Below, in pieces: positions 17,860 to 27,831 of a stretch of DNA of 39,292 nt (positions within the stretch are counted from its first letter, which is position 1; every line of letters begins with the position of its first letter). Position numbers and translations under genes: made by a program. Below the pieces are notes generated by a model, which saw nothing but the letters and a program-made list of their open reading frames with translations, had not been told where the DNA came from and searched no databases. The DNA comes from Nitrospira sp. (GTDB taxonomy: Bacteria; Nitrospirota; Nitrospiria; Nitrospirales; Nitrospiraceae), in NCBI GenBank assembly GCA_025936075.1, contig JAICUC010000004.1:1-39292 (forward strand), written 5' to 3'.

Positions 17860-18942
17860 TTACGATGCTCCTTCCTTGCCGTGTGTTCGTCCACCATCGG
17901 GAGTCATAAAGGTCTGCGAGCGATTTCCTCGTCGGAAGGGGCGCTTCTGGTACTTTTCCACCGCTTTGTTATGTTCCACGAGCGTCGCGGAGAATTGATG
18001 CGTTCCGTCATTCTTCGAGACGAAGTAGAGATACGCAGAAGGCACGGGATACAAGGCGGCACGGATCGACTGTGCGCCGGGGTTGGCGATCGGCCCTGGC
18101 GGCAAACCGGCCCACCGGTAGGTATTGTAGGGGCTGGGGTGGGTGAGATCCTTTTTATGAAGGTTTCCATCGAAACTCGGCAGACCGTAGATCACCGTCG
18201 GGTCGCTCTGCAGAGGAATATGTTTCTTCAACCGATTATGGAACACCGAGGAGATGTGTGGGCGTTCGTCTCCGATACCGGTTTCTTTCTCGATCACTGA
18301 AGCGAGAGTCAACACTTCATGAACCGTCAAACGAATGTCTTTGGCCCGCGCCTGCCATTCCTGAGTCATGGTATGCCCCAGTTGCTCCACCATGGTCTTG
18401 ATGACGTCTTTGGCGGCCGTCGGCCTGGCAAAACGATAGGTGTCGGGGTACAGATATCCTTCGGCCGTATCCGCTGAAATTCCCAACGTTTTAATGAAGG
18501 ACTTGTCCAAAGCCAATCGAATAAATTCCGCGCGAGTCGTGATGCGATAGTCGTCCAGCACATCGGCGATTTGAGTGATCGTATATCCTTCGGGAATCGT
18601 AATGGAATGAAGCACCACCCGTCCGGCAAGCAACTTGGCAAGAATGTCGGCGGGGGCCATGGCGGCGTTGAATTCATACTCGCCGGGATGAATCTTGCGA
18701 TCCGCCTCTTGGGCTCTTCCCAGAAGCAGAAACGCCGAACGGCTCCTGATCAGTTGTTCCCGCTCGAGCAAGGCCGCAGCTTGTTGAAACGTCGCGCCTT
18801 CCGGGATCACGACGATTTTCTGCGGAGGGCGATCGGATTCGGACAGGGCGGGCGCTTCAGCCCACCGGATCATCTGATATCCGGCCACGCCGGCGAGAGC
18901 GACGATGGCGATCAATACGATGAGGATCAGACGCAGCGTCAT
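17860..18942 (-). CDS. mltG: Endolytic murein transglycosylase MltG
   Basis: YceG-like: ASVIEKETG, LQSDPTVIYGLP, NTYRWAGLPPGPIANPG; start re-assigned to MTLRLILIVLIAIVAL (TM helix), shorter than the ORF-track start. Confidence 0.93.
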   Translation of the reverse strand: MTLRLILIVLIAIVALAGVAGYQMIRWAEAPALSESDRPPQKIVVIPEGATFQQAAALLEREQLIRSRSAFLLLGRAQEADRKIHPGEYEFNAAMAPADILAKLLAGRVVLHSITIPEGYTITQIADVLDDYRITTRAEFIRLALDKSFIKTLGISADTAEGYLYPDTYRFARPTAAKDVIKTMVEQLGHTMTQEWQARAKDIRLTVHEVLTLASVIEKETGIGDERPHISSVFHNRLKKHIPLQSDPTVIYGLPSFDGNLHKKDLTHPSPYNTYRWAGLPPGPIANPGAQSIRAALYPVPSAYLYFVSKNDGTHQFSATLVEHNKAVEKYQKRPFRRGNRSQTFMTPDGGRTHGKEGAS

Positions 18943-19441
18943 AGGATCGGTCGTCAGGAGACAATTCCTTGCACTCTTCCAGCGCCTCCTCGGCAAGCTT
19001 GCCTTCGACGGATTGAACGGGAACCTGGTCCTGCGCTTCAAGGTAACTTCGCAGAAGAATCGCGGCTGCAATACGATCGACGATTCCTTTGCGTTTTTTC
19101 CGGCTGACATCCGCGGCGATCAACAATTCTTCCGCCGCTTTGGTCGTCATCCGTTCGTCCCACAGGACGACCGGCACGGGCAAGCTCCCTTCCAGTTTGT
19201 CTGTAAACTCGCGCATCGCCCGAACGGCCGGCCCTTCCCGTCCGTCCAACTGAAGCGGCAACCCCAATACCACCCGCTCCACACTGTGCGATTCGACCAG
19301 CGCGGCGATATGGGCAACATCCCGATCCAGCGTCCTTCGTTCGAAGGTTTCGAGCGGCTGCGCCGTCCAGCCTAATTCGTCGCTGAGCGCGACGCCGATC
19401 CGCTTGGTGCCGTAATCGAGCGCGAGAATGCGGCCAGGCAT
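18857..19441 (-). CDS. ruvX: Putative pre-16S rRNA nuclease / Holliday junction resolvase-like RuvX (YqgF)
   Basis: MPGRILALDYGTKRIGVALSDELGWTAQP, VVLGLPLQLDG, LWDERMTTKAAEELL, RKKRKGIVDRIAAAILLRSYLE; start re-assigned to MPGRILALD. Confidence 0.93.
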   Translation of the reverse strand: MPGRILALDYGTKRIGVALSDELGWTAQPLETFERRTLDRDVAHIAALVESHSVERVVLGLPLQLDGREGPAVRAMREFTDKLEGSLPVPVVLWDERMTTKAAEELLIAADVSRKKRKGIVDRIAAAILLRSYLEAQDQVPVQSVEGKLAEEALEECKELSPDDRSYDAASDPHRIDRHRRSRRRGRISDDPVG

Positions 19442-19445
19442 GATT

Positions 19446-22079
19446 CTACCGCCCGAGGGTGCTTTCAACCAGACCAAAAACCTTTTCCAACGCGGCGTCG
19501 AGCTTGGCCGGATCCTTCCCCCCGGCCTGGGCCATTTCGGGCCGGCCGCCTCCGGTTCCACCCACCTCGGCCGCCATGGCTTTAATGAGCTCGCCGGCTT
19601 TGAGCCTGCCGATCAAATCTTTCGTCACCACGACCAGCAGCGAAACCTTGCCGTCGTCGGTCGCTGCGCCGAGCGCGATGACGCCGCTCTTCAGCCTATC
19701 GCGCAGCTGATCCGCCAGCGCTCGCATGCCGTTCACGTCCAGTCCATCCGTCCGCTGCCTGTGCACCGTCACCCCGGCAACTGTCCGAGCGTTCGAGGCG
19801 ACCGACGCGCCGCTGGCCATTTTCAATTTCAACTCTTCCAACTCCCGCTCCTTGTCCTTGAGCTGCATCATCAGCTTGCGGGTCTTGGCCACCAGTTCGG
19901 ACTGCCCTGCCTTCAACACATCAGACAGCTCACGGACATCGGCTTCGAGCTTCTTCATGAGTCCGTACGCGCCGATGCCGGTCTGGGCTTCGATGCGACG
20001 CACGCCGGCCGCCACCCCCCCTTCCGAGACAATGCGGAAGAGTCCGATGTCACCCGTCTGCCGGCAATGGGTGCCGCCGCACAGTTCTTTGCTGAACGAT
20101 TCGACGCTCACGACGCGCACCTGTTCGCCATACTTGTCGCCGAAGAACGCCAGGGCGCCGTTCGCCACGGCATCCTGAATGCTCATCACTTCGGTGCGCA
20201 CGGCCTCGTTCCTACGGATTTCTTCATTCACCGTCGATTCGAGATCGTCGATGTCGCGGGACGAAAGCGGTCGAAAATGAGCAAAGTCAAACCGCAGGCG
20301 GTTGGGTCCGACGAGAGATCCATACTGCTTCACATGCGGCCCGAGCAAATCGCGCAAGGCCGCATGAACGAGGTGCGTTGCCGTATGATTGCGCGCGGCG
20401 TCCCGGCGCATGGAGGCATTCACTGCCATGTGCAAGAGCGTTCCTTCTTGGATACGTCCCTTGCGGACGGTTCCCTTGTGCAAGATGACCGTCGGCGCCG
20501 GCCTCGTCGTCTCCTTGATATCCACCACCCCTTCAGGGCCTGTCAAGGTTCCTCGATCTCCGACCTGCCCGCCGCCTTCAGCATAGAAAGGCGTCACATC
20601 CATTGCCAGTTCGACAGTCTCCCCTTCGACCGCTTCCTTGACGAGTTGCTCGCCCTTGAGAATCGCACGCAAGATGCCGTCGCTTTCCAGATGCTCATAG
20701 CCCACGAATGTCGTAGTCCCGATACGTTTGGCCAGCTCCGCGACGGCCGGCCTGGCTGTTTCTTGTTCGAATCCGCCGGTCTTGCGCGCGCGAGTCCGCT
20801 GCTCTTCGATCGCCGCATTGAAGCCGGGTTCGTCGATCGTCATGCCCTGTTCCCGGCAGACCTCGGTCATCAAGTCCATCGGGAAGCCGTAGGTGTCATA
20901 GAGTTTGAAGACGTCGTCTCCGGGCAAGACCGTCTGTTTCGCCGCCTTCGCCCGCTCGATCATATCGGTCAAAATCGGCAGACTTTGGTCGAGCGTCGCG
21001 ATAAACCGCTCCTCTTCGCCTTTGGTCGCTTCGGCGATCGTGCCGGATGCCGCGCGCATTTCCGAATAGGCGACGGCCATCTGGTCCACGACCGTCGCGC
21101 TGAGTTCGTGCAGAAAAGGTTCGACAATGCCGAGCAGGCGGCCATGGCGGGCCGCGCGGCGTAGAATCCGCCGCAACACATACCCCCGTCCTTCGTTCGA
21201 AGGCAGCACGCCATCCGTCATCAAAAACGTAATGGCGCGCAGATGGTCCGCGATCACGCGCATCGAACGATCCGAGGATTCCTTCTTGCCATACTCGGTG
21301 GCGGCTCGTCCGGCGATAGCCGCCAGCAGCGGTGTGAAGAGATCGCTGTCGTAATTGCTGTAGACCCCTTGTGCCACGGCGGCCAGCCGCTCGAGCCCCA
21401 TCCCTGTGTCGATGCTCGGCTTCGGTAACGGGTGGAGCGTGCCGGAAGCATCGCGGTTGTACTGCATGAAGACGAGATTCCAGATCTCGATCACGCGATC
21501 GCCCTCGCCGTTCGGCCGATCATCGCCGGACACCGAGGGACCCTGATCGAAGTGAATTTCCGAGCAGGGGCCGCAGGGACCGGTGTCCGCCATTTGCCAG
21601 AAGTTGTCTTTTTCGCCGCACCGGACGATGCGCGACGGCATGACACCGATTTTCTTCCACAACCTCTCGGCCTCATCGTCCTCGCGGAAGATCGTCACCC
21701 ACATCCGATCTTTCGGCAACCCGACCGTCTGCGTCAGAAATTCCCATCCGAATTTGATGGCATCGTCTTTGAAATAATCACCGAACGAAAAGTTGCCGAG
21801 CATCTCGAAAAACGTATGGTGGCGTCTGGTGTACCCCACATTTTCAAGATCGTTGTGTTTCCCGCCGGCGCGAAGGCATTTTTGCACGGAGACGGCTCTC
21901 GTGTAGGGACGGCGTTCTTCTCCGAGGAAGACCCGCTTGAATTGATTCATGCCGGCGTTGGTAAAGAGCAGGGTCGGGTCCGCCTGCGGAATCAAGGACG
22001 AGCTGGGCACCGCCTGATGACCCTGTTCCTCGAAATAACGAATAAAGGCCCGCCGCAGATCAGTCGCACTATTCTTCAT
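19446..22079 (-). CDS. alaS: Alanyl-tRNA synthetase
   Basis: RRAFIRYFEEQGHQAVPSSSLIPQADPTLLFTNAGMNQFK, editing-domain HTATHLVHAALRDLLG and CGGTHCRQTGDIG, C-terminal DHHA1 GGGRPEMAQAGG. Confidence 0.99.
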   Translation of the reverse strand: MKNSATDLRRAFIRYFEEQGHQAVPSSSLIPQADPTLLFTNAGMNQFKRVFLGEERRPYTRAVSVQKCLRAGGKHNDLENVGYTRRHHTFFEMLGNFSFGDYFKDDAIKFGWEFLTQTVGLPKDRMWVTIFREDDEAERLWKKIGVMPSRIVRCGEKDNFWQMADTGPCGPCSEIHFDQGPSVSGDDRPNGEGDRVIEIWNLVFMQYNRDASGTLHPLPKPSIDTGMGLERLAAVAQGVYSNYDSDLFTPLLAAIAGRAATEYGKKESSDRSMRVIADHLRAITFLMTDGVLPSNEGRGYVLRRILRRAARHGRLLGIVEPFLHELSATVVDQMAVAYSEMRAASGTIAEATKGEEERFIATLDQSLPILTDMIERAKAAKQTVLPGDDVFKLYDTYGFPMDLMTEVCREQGMTIDEPGFNAAIEEQRTRARKTGGFEQETARPAVAELAKRIGTTTFVGYEHLESDGILRAILKGEQLVKEAVEGETVELAMDVTPFYAEGGGQVGDRGTLTGPEGVVDIKETTRPAPTVILHKGTVRKGRIQEGTLLHMAVNASMRRDAARNHTATHLVHAALRDLLGPHVKQYGSLVGPNRLRFDFAHFRPLSSRDIDDLESTVNEEIRRNEAVRTEVMSIQDAVANGALAFFGDKYGEQVRVVSVESFSKELCGGTHCRQTGDIGLFRIVSEGGVAAGVRRIEAQTGIGAYGLMKKLEADVRELSDVLKAGQSELVAKTRKLMMQLKDKERELEELKLKMASGASVASNARTVAGVTVHRQRTDGLDVNGMRALADQLRDRLKSGVIALGAATDDGKVSLLVVVTKDLIGRLKAGELIKAMAAEVGGTGGGRPEMAQAGGKDPAKLDAALEKVFGLVESTLGR

Positions 22080-22641
22080 AACCAGATTCCTCGTTGGACT
22101 CCTCTATCATACGATCAATAGTCTCCTCACTGAAACCCCGCTGACGGAGAAGGTACCCGATCTGAGCCGAAGTCAATCGACGGCCACGGTGTTGAGCAGC
22201 CTGCAGTGCGCACCGAGCCAATACCCTTTCATCTCTCTCGCGCAAGGCCTCAGCCGCCACCTGAGCGGCCAAGGCTTCGGAAATTCCTTTGGCCTGCAAT
22301 TCGACCTTCAGTCGTTCTTCCCCCATCGGCCGAACTGCCAGCCGTTTGTTGACCCATCGTTGGGCATAGGCATGATCGTTGAGGTACCGGAGGTCCGACA
22401 ATCGCTGAATCGTTTGAGCGATGTGAGGAGACGAAGCTCCTTTTGATCTGAGAAACTGTTCAACGTGGGCGGTCGTCCGATCTCTTTTTGCCAAGAAGCG
22501 AATCGCGAGGTGAACGACATCGACCGGACTCGTCGATACGGCTGGGGAGCGAGGCCGTACGCTCTTCCGGTTACCGATGCGCCCGCTTTTCTTCGCTGCG
22601 CCCGGCAGGCTTTTCTTCTTTGGCCTCAGTTTTTTTCTCAC
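22069..22641 (-). CDS. recX: Regulatory protein RecX
   Basis: RecX helical repeats ([24 protein letters not shown].., [35 protein letters not shown]); located between recA and alaS. Start uncertain (overlaps recA by about 70 nt). Confidence 0.9.
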   Translation of the reverse strand: MRKKLRPKKKSLPGAAKKSGRIGNRKSVRPRSPAVSTSPVDVVHLAIRFLAKRDRTTAHVEQFLRSKGASSPHIAQTIQRLSDLRYLNDHAYAQRWVNKRLAVRPMGEERLKVELQAKGISEALAAQVAAEALRERDERVLARCALQAAQHRGRRLTSAQIGYLLRQRGFSEETIDRMIEESNEESGYEE

Positions 22642-23641
22642 TACGAACCGGGACGCCGGCCGCTTCGCGAAGTTTCATTTCGATCTCGCGGGCTGTGGAT
22701 ACATTATTCTTGAGGAAATCTCGGGCCGCGTCGCGCCCCTGGCCGATCCGTTCTCCCTTGTAAGAATACCAGGCACCGGATTTTTCGATGATTTTCTTGT
22801 CGACACCCAAATCCACGAGCTCGCCGGTTTTGGAAATGCCCTCGGCAAACATGATATCGAACTCCGCCTGACGAAACGGCGGCGCCATTTTGTTCTTCAC
22901 GATCTTCACACGGACACGACTTCCCATCACCTCCTGACCTTCCTTAATCGATTCAATGCGACGGATATCCAACCGGACGGAGGAATAGAATTTGAGCGCA
23001 TTCCCTCCGGTTGTGGTCTCCGGATTTCCGAACATCACACCGAGCTTCATGCGGATTTGATTAATGAAGATCACCGTCGTCAGGGACTTGGCAATAGCGG
23101 CCGTCAGCTTTCTCAGCGCCTGCGACATGAGCCGTGCCTGAAGACCCATATGGGCATCGCCCATTTCGCCTTCGATCTCGGCACGCGGGGTCAAGGCGGC
23201 CACTGAATCGATGACGATCAAATCAACGGCACCGCTCCGCACCAACGTTTCCGCGATCTCCAAGGCCTGTTCACCCGTGTCCGGCTGAGACACAAGCAGG
23301 TCGTCGGCCTGCACACCCAGCTTTTTGGCATAGGTCAAATCCAACGCATGTTCCGCATCGATGAACGCGGCGACGCCACCGGCTTTTTGCACTTCGGCAA
23401 TGCAATGCAGCGTCATGGTCGTTTTCCCAGAAGCCTCCGGTCCGAAGATCTCAATGACCCGCCCACGTGGAAGTCCGCCTACCCCGAGGGCAATGTCGAG
23501 GCTCAGAGAACCGGTGGAAATCGCCGGCACATCGACCTTCTCCTCCGCCCCCAACTTCATGATGGCACCCTTCCCATACTGCTTTTCGATTTGGGACAGG
23601 GCTAAGTCGAGCGCGCGCTTCTTATCGTCTTTTTCGGACAT
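22571..23641 (-). CDS. recA: Recombinase RecA
   Basis: [81 protein letters not shown]. Confidence 0.99.
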   Translation of the reverse strand: MSEKDDKKRALDLALSQIEKQYGKGAIMKLGAEEKVDVPAISTGSLSLDIALGVGGLPRGRVIEIFGPEASGKTTMTLHCIAEVQKAGGVAAFIDAEHALDLTYAKKLGVQADDLLVSQPDTGEQALEIAETLVRSGAVDLIVIDSVAALTPRAEIEGEMGDAHMGLQARLMSQALRKLTAAIAKSLTTVIFINQIRMKLGVMFGNPETTTGGNALKFYSSVRLDIRRIESIKEGQEVMGSRVRVKIVKNKMAPPFRQAEFDIMFAEGISKTGELVDLGVDKKIIEKSGAWYSYKGERIGQGRDAARDFLKNNVSTAREIEMKLREAAGVPVRSEKKTEAKEEKPAGRSEEKRAHR

Positions 23642-24125
23642 ACAGATCTCCTAACAAATGAAAGGAATGAATCCGATGGATTATACCCAAGCAGCCAGGG
23701 GAAACCTAGTCCGAATCTGGGGATGGAAGCATTCAAGGCTATGCAGGCAAAGCAATGCTTGACTCTCACTCCCTGCAACCTTCATCGAAAATCAATCGTG
23801 AGGTCGGTTCGAATCTCTCGGCCTTCAATCGATTCTCGATCCGTCATTTTGGCACACCTATGCCTTCACGACACGGTATGAGCAGCACACCGTTCCTCAT
23901 TTGTTCCTAGAAAACTCATCTACCCGTCACATTTCGTTATGGTCTCGTTTGTTTCTCCAAGCGAGGCAAACACTTTGCAGCGTGTCGCGCGACTCGCAAT
24001 TCAAGATTAACCTGAACTCCACATGAAAAAGTGCTTCTTTTTAGAGTCTCTCAATCTGGTGTAAGAGATAGTGCCGGGCGTCAATGCCGACAAAGATACG
24101 CGGTTGGTCAGGAAAGGAGAAGTCC

Positions 24126-25178
24126 ATGTCAAAAAACATTATCGTCTGCACCGACGGTACGTGGAGTCATCCGGATTCCCAGGACCCGACCATTGGCACG
24201 GCACCGGATGAGACGAATGTCTTTAAGTTCTTTGCCCTTCTGCCGGGCGAGGCGCAGATCCGCCCGGCCGGTGTGCGTATCAAATCGATCCAAGGACAAA
24301 CCGCCTTTTACGACGACGGCGTCGGGGCCGATGGCATCTGGGCAGTACGAATGGCCGAAGGAGCGACGGGAGCCGGTTTGGAACTCAAGCTGCAAGCCGG
24401 ATATCGATTTATATGCGAACAATACGAGGATGGTGACCGGATTTACCTGTTCGGGTTCAGCAGGGGTGCGTATACCGCCCGCAGCATCGGGGGAATGTTG
24501 ACCAAATGCGGCGTGCCGGCCCGGCAACGACTGAACGATACCTTCGCGAGCCATGCCTTTGATGTCTACCGCCGCAACAACGACACGATCACCGCCCAAT
24601 TCCGCAAAGATTATCAAAGCCGAGACGTGTGGATCGAAGTCATCGGCGTGTGGGATACGGTGGGCGCCCTCGGTATTCCTCTCGCGCTCTTCAGCGGCCT
24701 CGATCATCTATTGTTCAGTTTTCACGACACCTCGCTGCACCCGAACGTCCGCTTCGGCTACCATGCCGTCGCTATCGATGAGAAGCGGGAAAGTTTTCCA
24801 CCCACCCTGTGGGACCCGCGCGAAGGTGTGGAACAGGTGTGGTTCGCCGGGGTCCATTGCGATATCGGCGGCGGTTATAAGGAAACGGGCTTGTCCGACG
24901 TGACGTTTGGATGGATGCTGAACAGCGTGCAACCCCATGGCTTACTGTTCAAGGACGGCACGTTCACCAAGGATGGAGCCGCCACAATCACCGGCGATCC
25001 TCTCATGGAACCGATGCATGATTCCTACAAACCGCCGTTCATCACGCTTCGCCCCTCCGTACGCGTGATTCCTCCATCCGCCATGTTACATGTCAGCGTG
25101 CAAGAACGGCTGGAGAAGGCGAAACCGGAGTACCGGCCGGTCAACCTACCGCCGGAACCGCGCAAATACGTCGAATGA
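24126..25178 (+). CDS. DUF2235-family (Tle1-like alpha/beta hydrolase) protein
   Basis: NIIVCTDGTWSHPD, nucleophile elbow YLFGFSRGAYTARSIGGML, VWFAGVHCDIGGGY; SD (AGGAAAGGAG) before MSKN start. Confidence 0.9.
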   Translation: MSKNIIVCTDGTWSHPDSQDPTIGTAPDETNVFKFFALLPGEAQIRPAGVRIKSIQGQTAFYDDGVGADGIWAVRMAEGATGAGLELKLQAGYRFICEQYEDGDRIYLFGFSRGAYTARSIGGMLTKCGVPARQRLNDTFASHAFDVYRRNNDTITAQFRKDYQSRDVWIEVIGVWDTVGALGIPLALFSGLDHLLFSFHDTSLHPNVRFGYHAVAIDEKRESFPPTLWDPREGVEQVWFAGVHCDIGGGYKETGLSDVTFGWMLNSVQPHGLLFKDGTFTKDGAATITGDPLMEPMHDSYKPPFITLRPSVRVIPPSAMLHVSVQERLEKAKPEYRPVNLPPEPRKYVE

Positions 25179-25517
25179 TCACGTCTCACCAATCGGCGTT
25201 CAGTGAGTCACTCAGCTCCTGGCAAGCATTGCCCTTTTCTTCAGCTACCACCTTCATGATTGCAACAGAGCCGCAGCAGCTTCTCGGAGTCATCAAGGAC
25301 ACGGCACGAACGATTCCCCATGACGTCAGGTTCAGAACACTAGGCGTTTTGCGAGGTGTGTTGGAGGGATGAGACTTGCTTCACTATAGTCGTGCTGAAT
25401 CGTGGTCGAAATTATTGGACGGTGAGGTCGACAGGGGGAGCCCAAGAGCGACATGACCGACCGGACGCTGACTAGGCGCTGACGAAGATGTAAAAGTACA
25501 TAGAGAGGAGCCGTTTC

Positions 25518-26684
25518 ATGCACGGATTTACCACGAGACAACTGCACGCCGACGGGCGGACGAAGCCCATGAATGCACATGCGATGCCGATTTTTCTTAC
25601 GTCAACGTTTGCGTTCGATTCTCCCGAAACGGGGGCGGATCTATTTTTGGGACGTCGCGCCGGACACGTCTACAGCCGGATCGGGAATCCGACGGTCGAA
25701 ACCGTCGAGCAGGTGATCGCTGATTTGGAAAATGGAGAGGCAGCCGTTGCCTTTGGGTCTGGGATGGCGGCCATCCAGGCCGGCTTGTTGAGTGTTGTGA
25801 AAGCGGGCGATCATGTGATCTGCGGCGAAGCGCTGTATAGTCCCAGCCTCCATTTGATCACGAAGCGATTGGCCGATTGGGGGATTACCTCCACGGTGGT
25901 CGATACCTCGGATGTGCGGGCCGTCGAAGACGCCATTCGAGACAACACGAAAGTGATGTTCTATGAAACGCCCGCCAATCCCACCTGCAAGATCACCGAT
26001 ATCCAGGCCCTCGCCGAACTGGCCCGGCCCAAAGGCATCGTGACGATCGTCGATAACACCTTTGCCAGCCCGTATTTTCAGCGGCCGCTGGATCTCGGCG
26101 CGGATCTGTCTCTCCATAGCGCGACGAAATATCTGAACGGACACGGCGACGTGATCGGCGGGATTGTCGTGGCTCGCGCTGAGCTGGCCACTCAGATTCG
26201 TACGTATCGCCGCGACACCGGCGGCATTCTGAGCCCATTCGACGCCTATCTGCTCTTGCGGGGCATCCGAACCCTGTCCTTGCGCATGCAACGGCATCAC
26301 GACAACGCGATGAAGCTTTTTGAATTTCTCGCCGGTCTGCCGACCGTCAGCAAGATCTACTATCCCGGCGATCCCCAGTTCCCCGGCCACCATGTGGCGG
26401 CTCGACAGATGACCGGCTTCGGCGGGTGCTTCAGCTTCGAGGTGGCCGGCGGATTCGAGGCGGCCAAGCGGCTGTTGAAGCGACTGAGACTGTGCACGTT
26501 GGCGGTGTCCTTGGGCACTGTGGATACGTTGATCGAACATCCGGCGTCGATGACCCATGTCGCGACGCCGAAAGAGGTCATGGAGCGACAGGGAATCACA
26601 AGCGGGCTCGTGAGAATCTCGGTCGGTTGCGAGGATATCGAGGATGTGATCGCCGATCTGGAGGAGGCATTGAAACCGGGTTGA
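25518..26684 (+). CDS. Cys/Met metabolism PLP-dependent enzyme (cystathionine gamma-synthase / methionine gamma-lyase-like)
   Basis: YSRIGNPTVETVEQVIADLENGEAAVAFGSGMAAI, PLP Lys motif SLHSATKYLNGHGDVIGG, SLGTVDTLIEHPASMTH. Confidence 0.94.
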   Translation: MHGFTTRQLHADGRTKPMNAHAMPIFLTSTFAFDSPETGADLFLGRRAGHVYSRIGNPTVETVEQVIADLENGEAAVAFGSGMAAIQAGLLSVVKAGDHVICGEALYSPSLHLITKRLADWGITSTVVDTSDVRAVEDAIRDNTKVMFYETPANPTCKITDIQALAELARPKGIVTIVDNTFASPYFQRPLDLGADLSLHSATKYLNGHGDVIGGIVVARAELATQIRTYRRDTGGILSPFDAYLLLRGIRTLSLRMQRHHDNAMKLFEFLAGLPTVSKIYYPGDPQFPGHHVAARQMTGFGGCFSFEVAGGFEAAKRLLKRLRLCTLAVSLGTVDTLIEHPASMTHVATPKEVMERQGITSGLVRISVGCEDIEDVIADLEEALKPG

Positions 26685-26718
26685 GCGGCCCGCACGGGTT
26701 CAGCAACGCACCGATCGG

Positions 26719-27537
26719 TTGATCGCCGTGACGCCGCGCCGGACTCTCTTCTTGAGAAAAGCAAGAGAGTCGTGGTATCCGAGAAGAATCAAACGAGCCC
26801 GGCGTGAGGACGGCTCCACGGGATTTAGCCCAAGTTTGTTGATTCGGCAACTGAATGCCCCAACCAAATCATTGGAAAGAGTCTTTACCTTGAATCTCAA
26901 AGGCCTCATCCACAGGGAATTAGGCGAAGGTTTGACGGAAAAGGAATTGGCTGCGCTGGTCGGAGTCCCGTACAGAACAATCACCAATATTCTTGCCAAC
27001 AAGACTCAGGACGATCCCGCGGTCTGGGAAAAGTTCGCGAAGTATTTTCGGATGGACGCGGACTTCTTGCGCACCGGCATATCGCCGCACGCACGAACGA
27101 CGGTCGAGTTGCCGGTCAAGGCTCATCATTCCACGGCTGGTCGAATCCAAAAATTTCCGCTGCTGCGCTGGGACCACATGAGCCAAGTCGCGACAAGGGA
27201 CATCCTTCCTGAGGTGCTCCAAGCCGAGGCGATGATCGAGGCGACCGACGTGTCGGGAACGCGCACCTTCGCCGTGAAAGTCCAAGACGATTCGATGGAG
27301 CCCTTGTTCAGCAAAGAGGAAATGATTTTTGTCAATCCGGACCTCGAGTGGAAACACGACGACTATGTGATCGCCCACTATCGGGATGGAGACTCGGAAG
27401 CCATGCTCCTTCGTCAAGTGAAACGCATCGGCGCCCAATGCATACTCCACCCGTTGAACCGGAAGTATGCCGACATCCCCGTGACGAGCCAGGACGCCGT
27501 GTGGGGGAAGGTCGTCCGGCTCAGAAAGAATCTCTGA
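26719..27537 (+). CDS. XRE-type HTH regulator with C-terminal S24 (LexA/CI-like) domain; start uncertain
   Basis: HTH LTEKELAALVGVPYRTITNILANK; S24 region VKVQDDSMEPLFSKEEMIFVNPDLEWKHDDYVIAHY...ILHPLNRKY. Confidence 0.85.
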   Translation: MIAVTPRRTLFLRKARESWYPRRIKRARREDGSTGFSPSLLIRQLNAPTKSLERVFTLNLKGLIHRELGEGLTEKELAALVGVPYRTITNILANKTQDDPAVWEKFAKYFRMDADFLRTGISPHARTTVELPVKAHHSTAGRIQKFPLLRWDHMSQVATRDILPEVLQAEAMIEATDVSGTRTFAVKVQDDSMEPLFSKEEMIFVNPDLEWKHDDYVIAHYRDGDSEAMLLRQVKRIGAQCILHPLNRKYADIPVTSQDAVWGKVVRLRKNL

Positions 27538-27831
27538 ATGTACGCTGATCTGCCGGGAGGAAGGCCACTCATCGTCCTATCGGTGTGGTGACTCTCGACG
27601 ATGTCCTACAGCGGCCCAGTTGGAGAGCCGCTTTCGAGTCGTCTATGCCGTTCATCAACAAACACGCATCATGCGCTTGATAGCCGTGGAGCCTTGCCGC
27701 TCTGTATATGAGGAGCCGGCCGAGCGGCTTCGTCAAAAAATCTACGAATAACCATTCGTCGGTTGACTCCCTTGCCTCTTCACTTATAAGTTCTCACGAT
27801 TCACGTGTCACGCAGGGAGATGAAATCGGTC

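Noticed and set aside
19428-21164. 578-aa plus-strand ORF antisense to alaS
   Set aside because: Mirror of a high-GC coding region; alaS is unambiguous on the minus strand and the antisense product has low-complexity, shadow-ORF composition
23806-23815. GGTTCGAATC, tRNA T-loop-like sequence in the recA upstream region
   Set aside because: Flanking bases do not pair into a T-stem and no acceptor/anticodon arms are visible
23642-24125. Possible LexA/SOS box upstream of recA
   Set aside because: Scanned for CTGT-N8-ACAG, GAAC-N4-GTTC and GTTC-N7-GTTC style motifs; none convincing by eye
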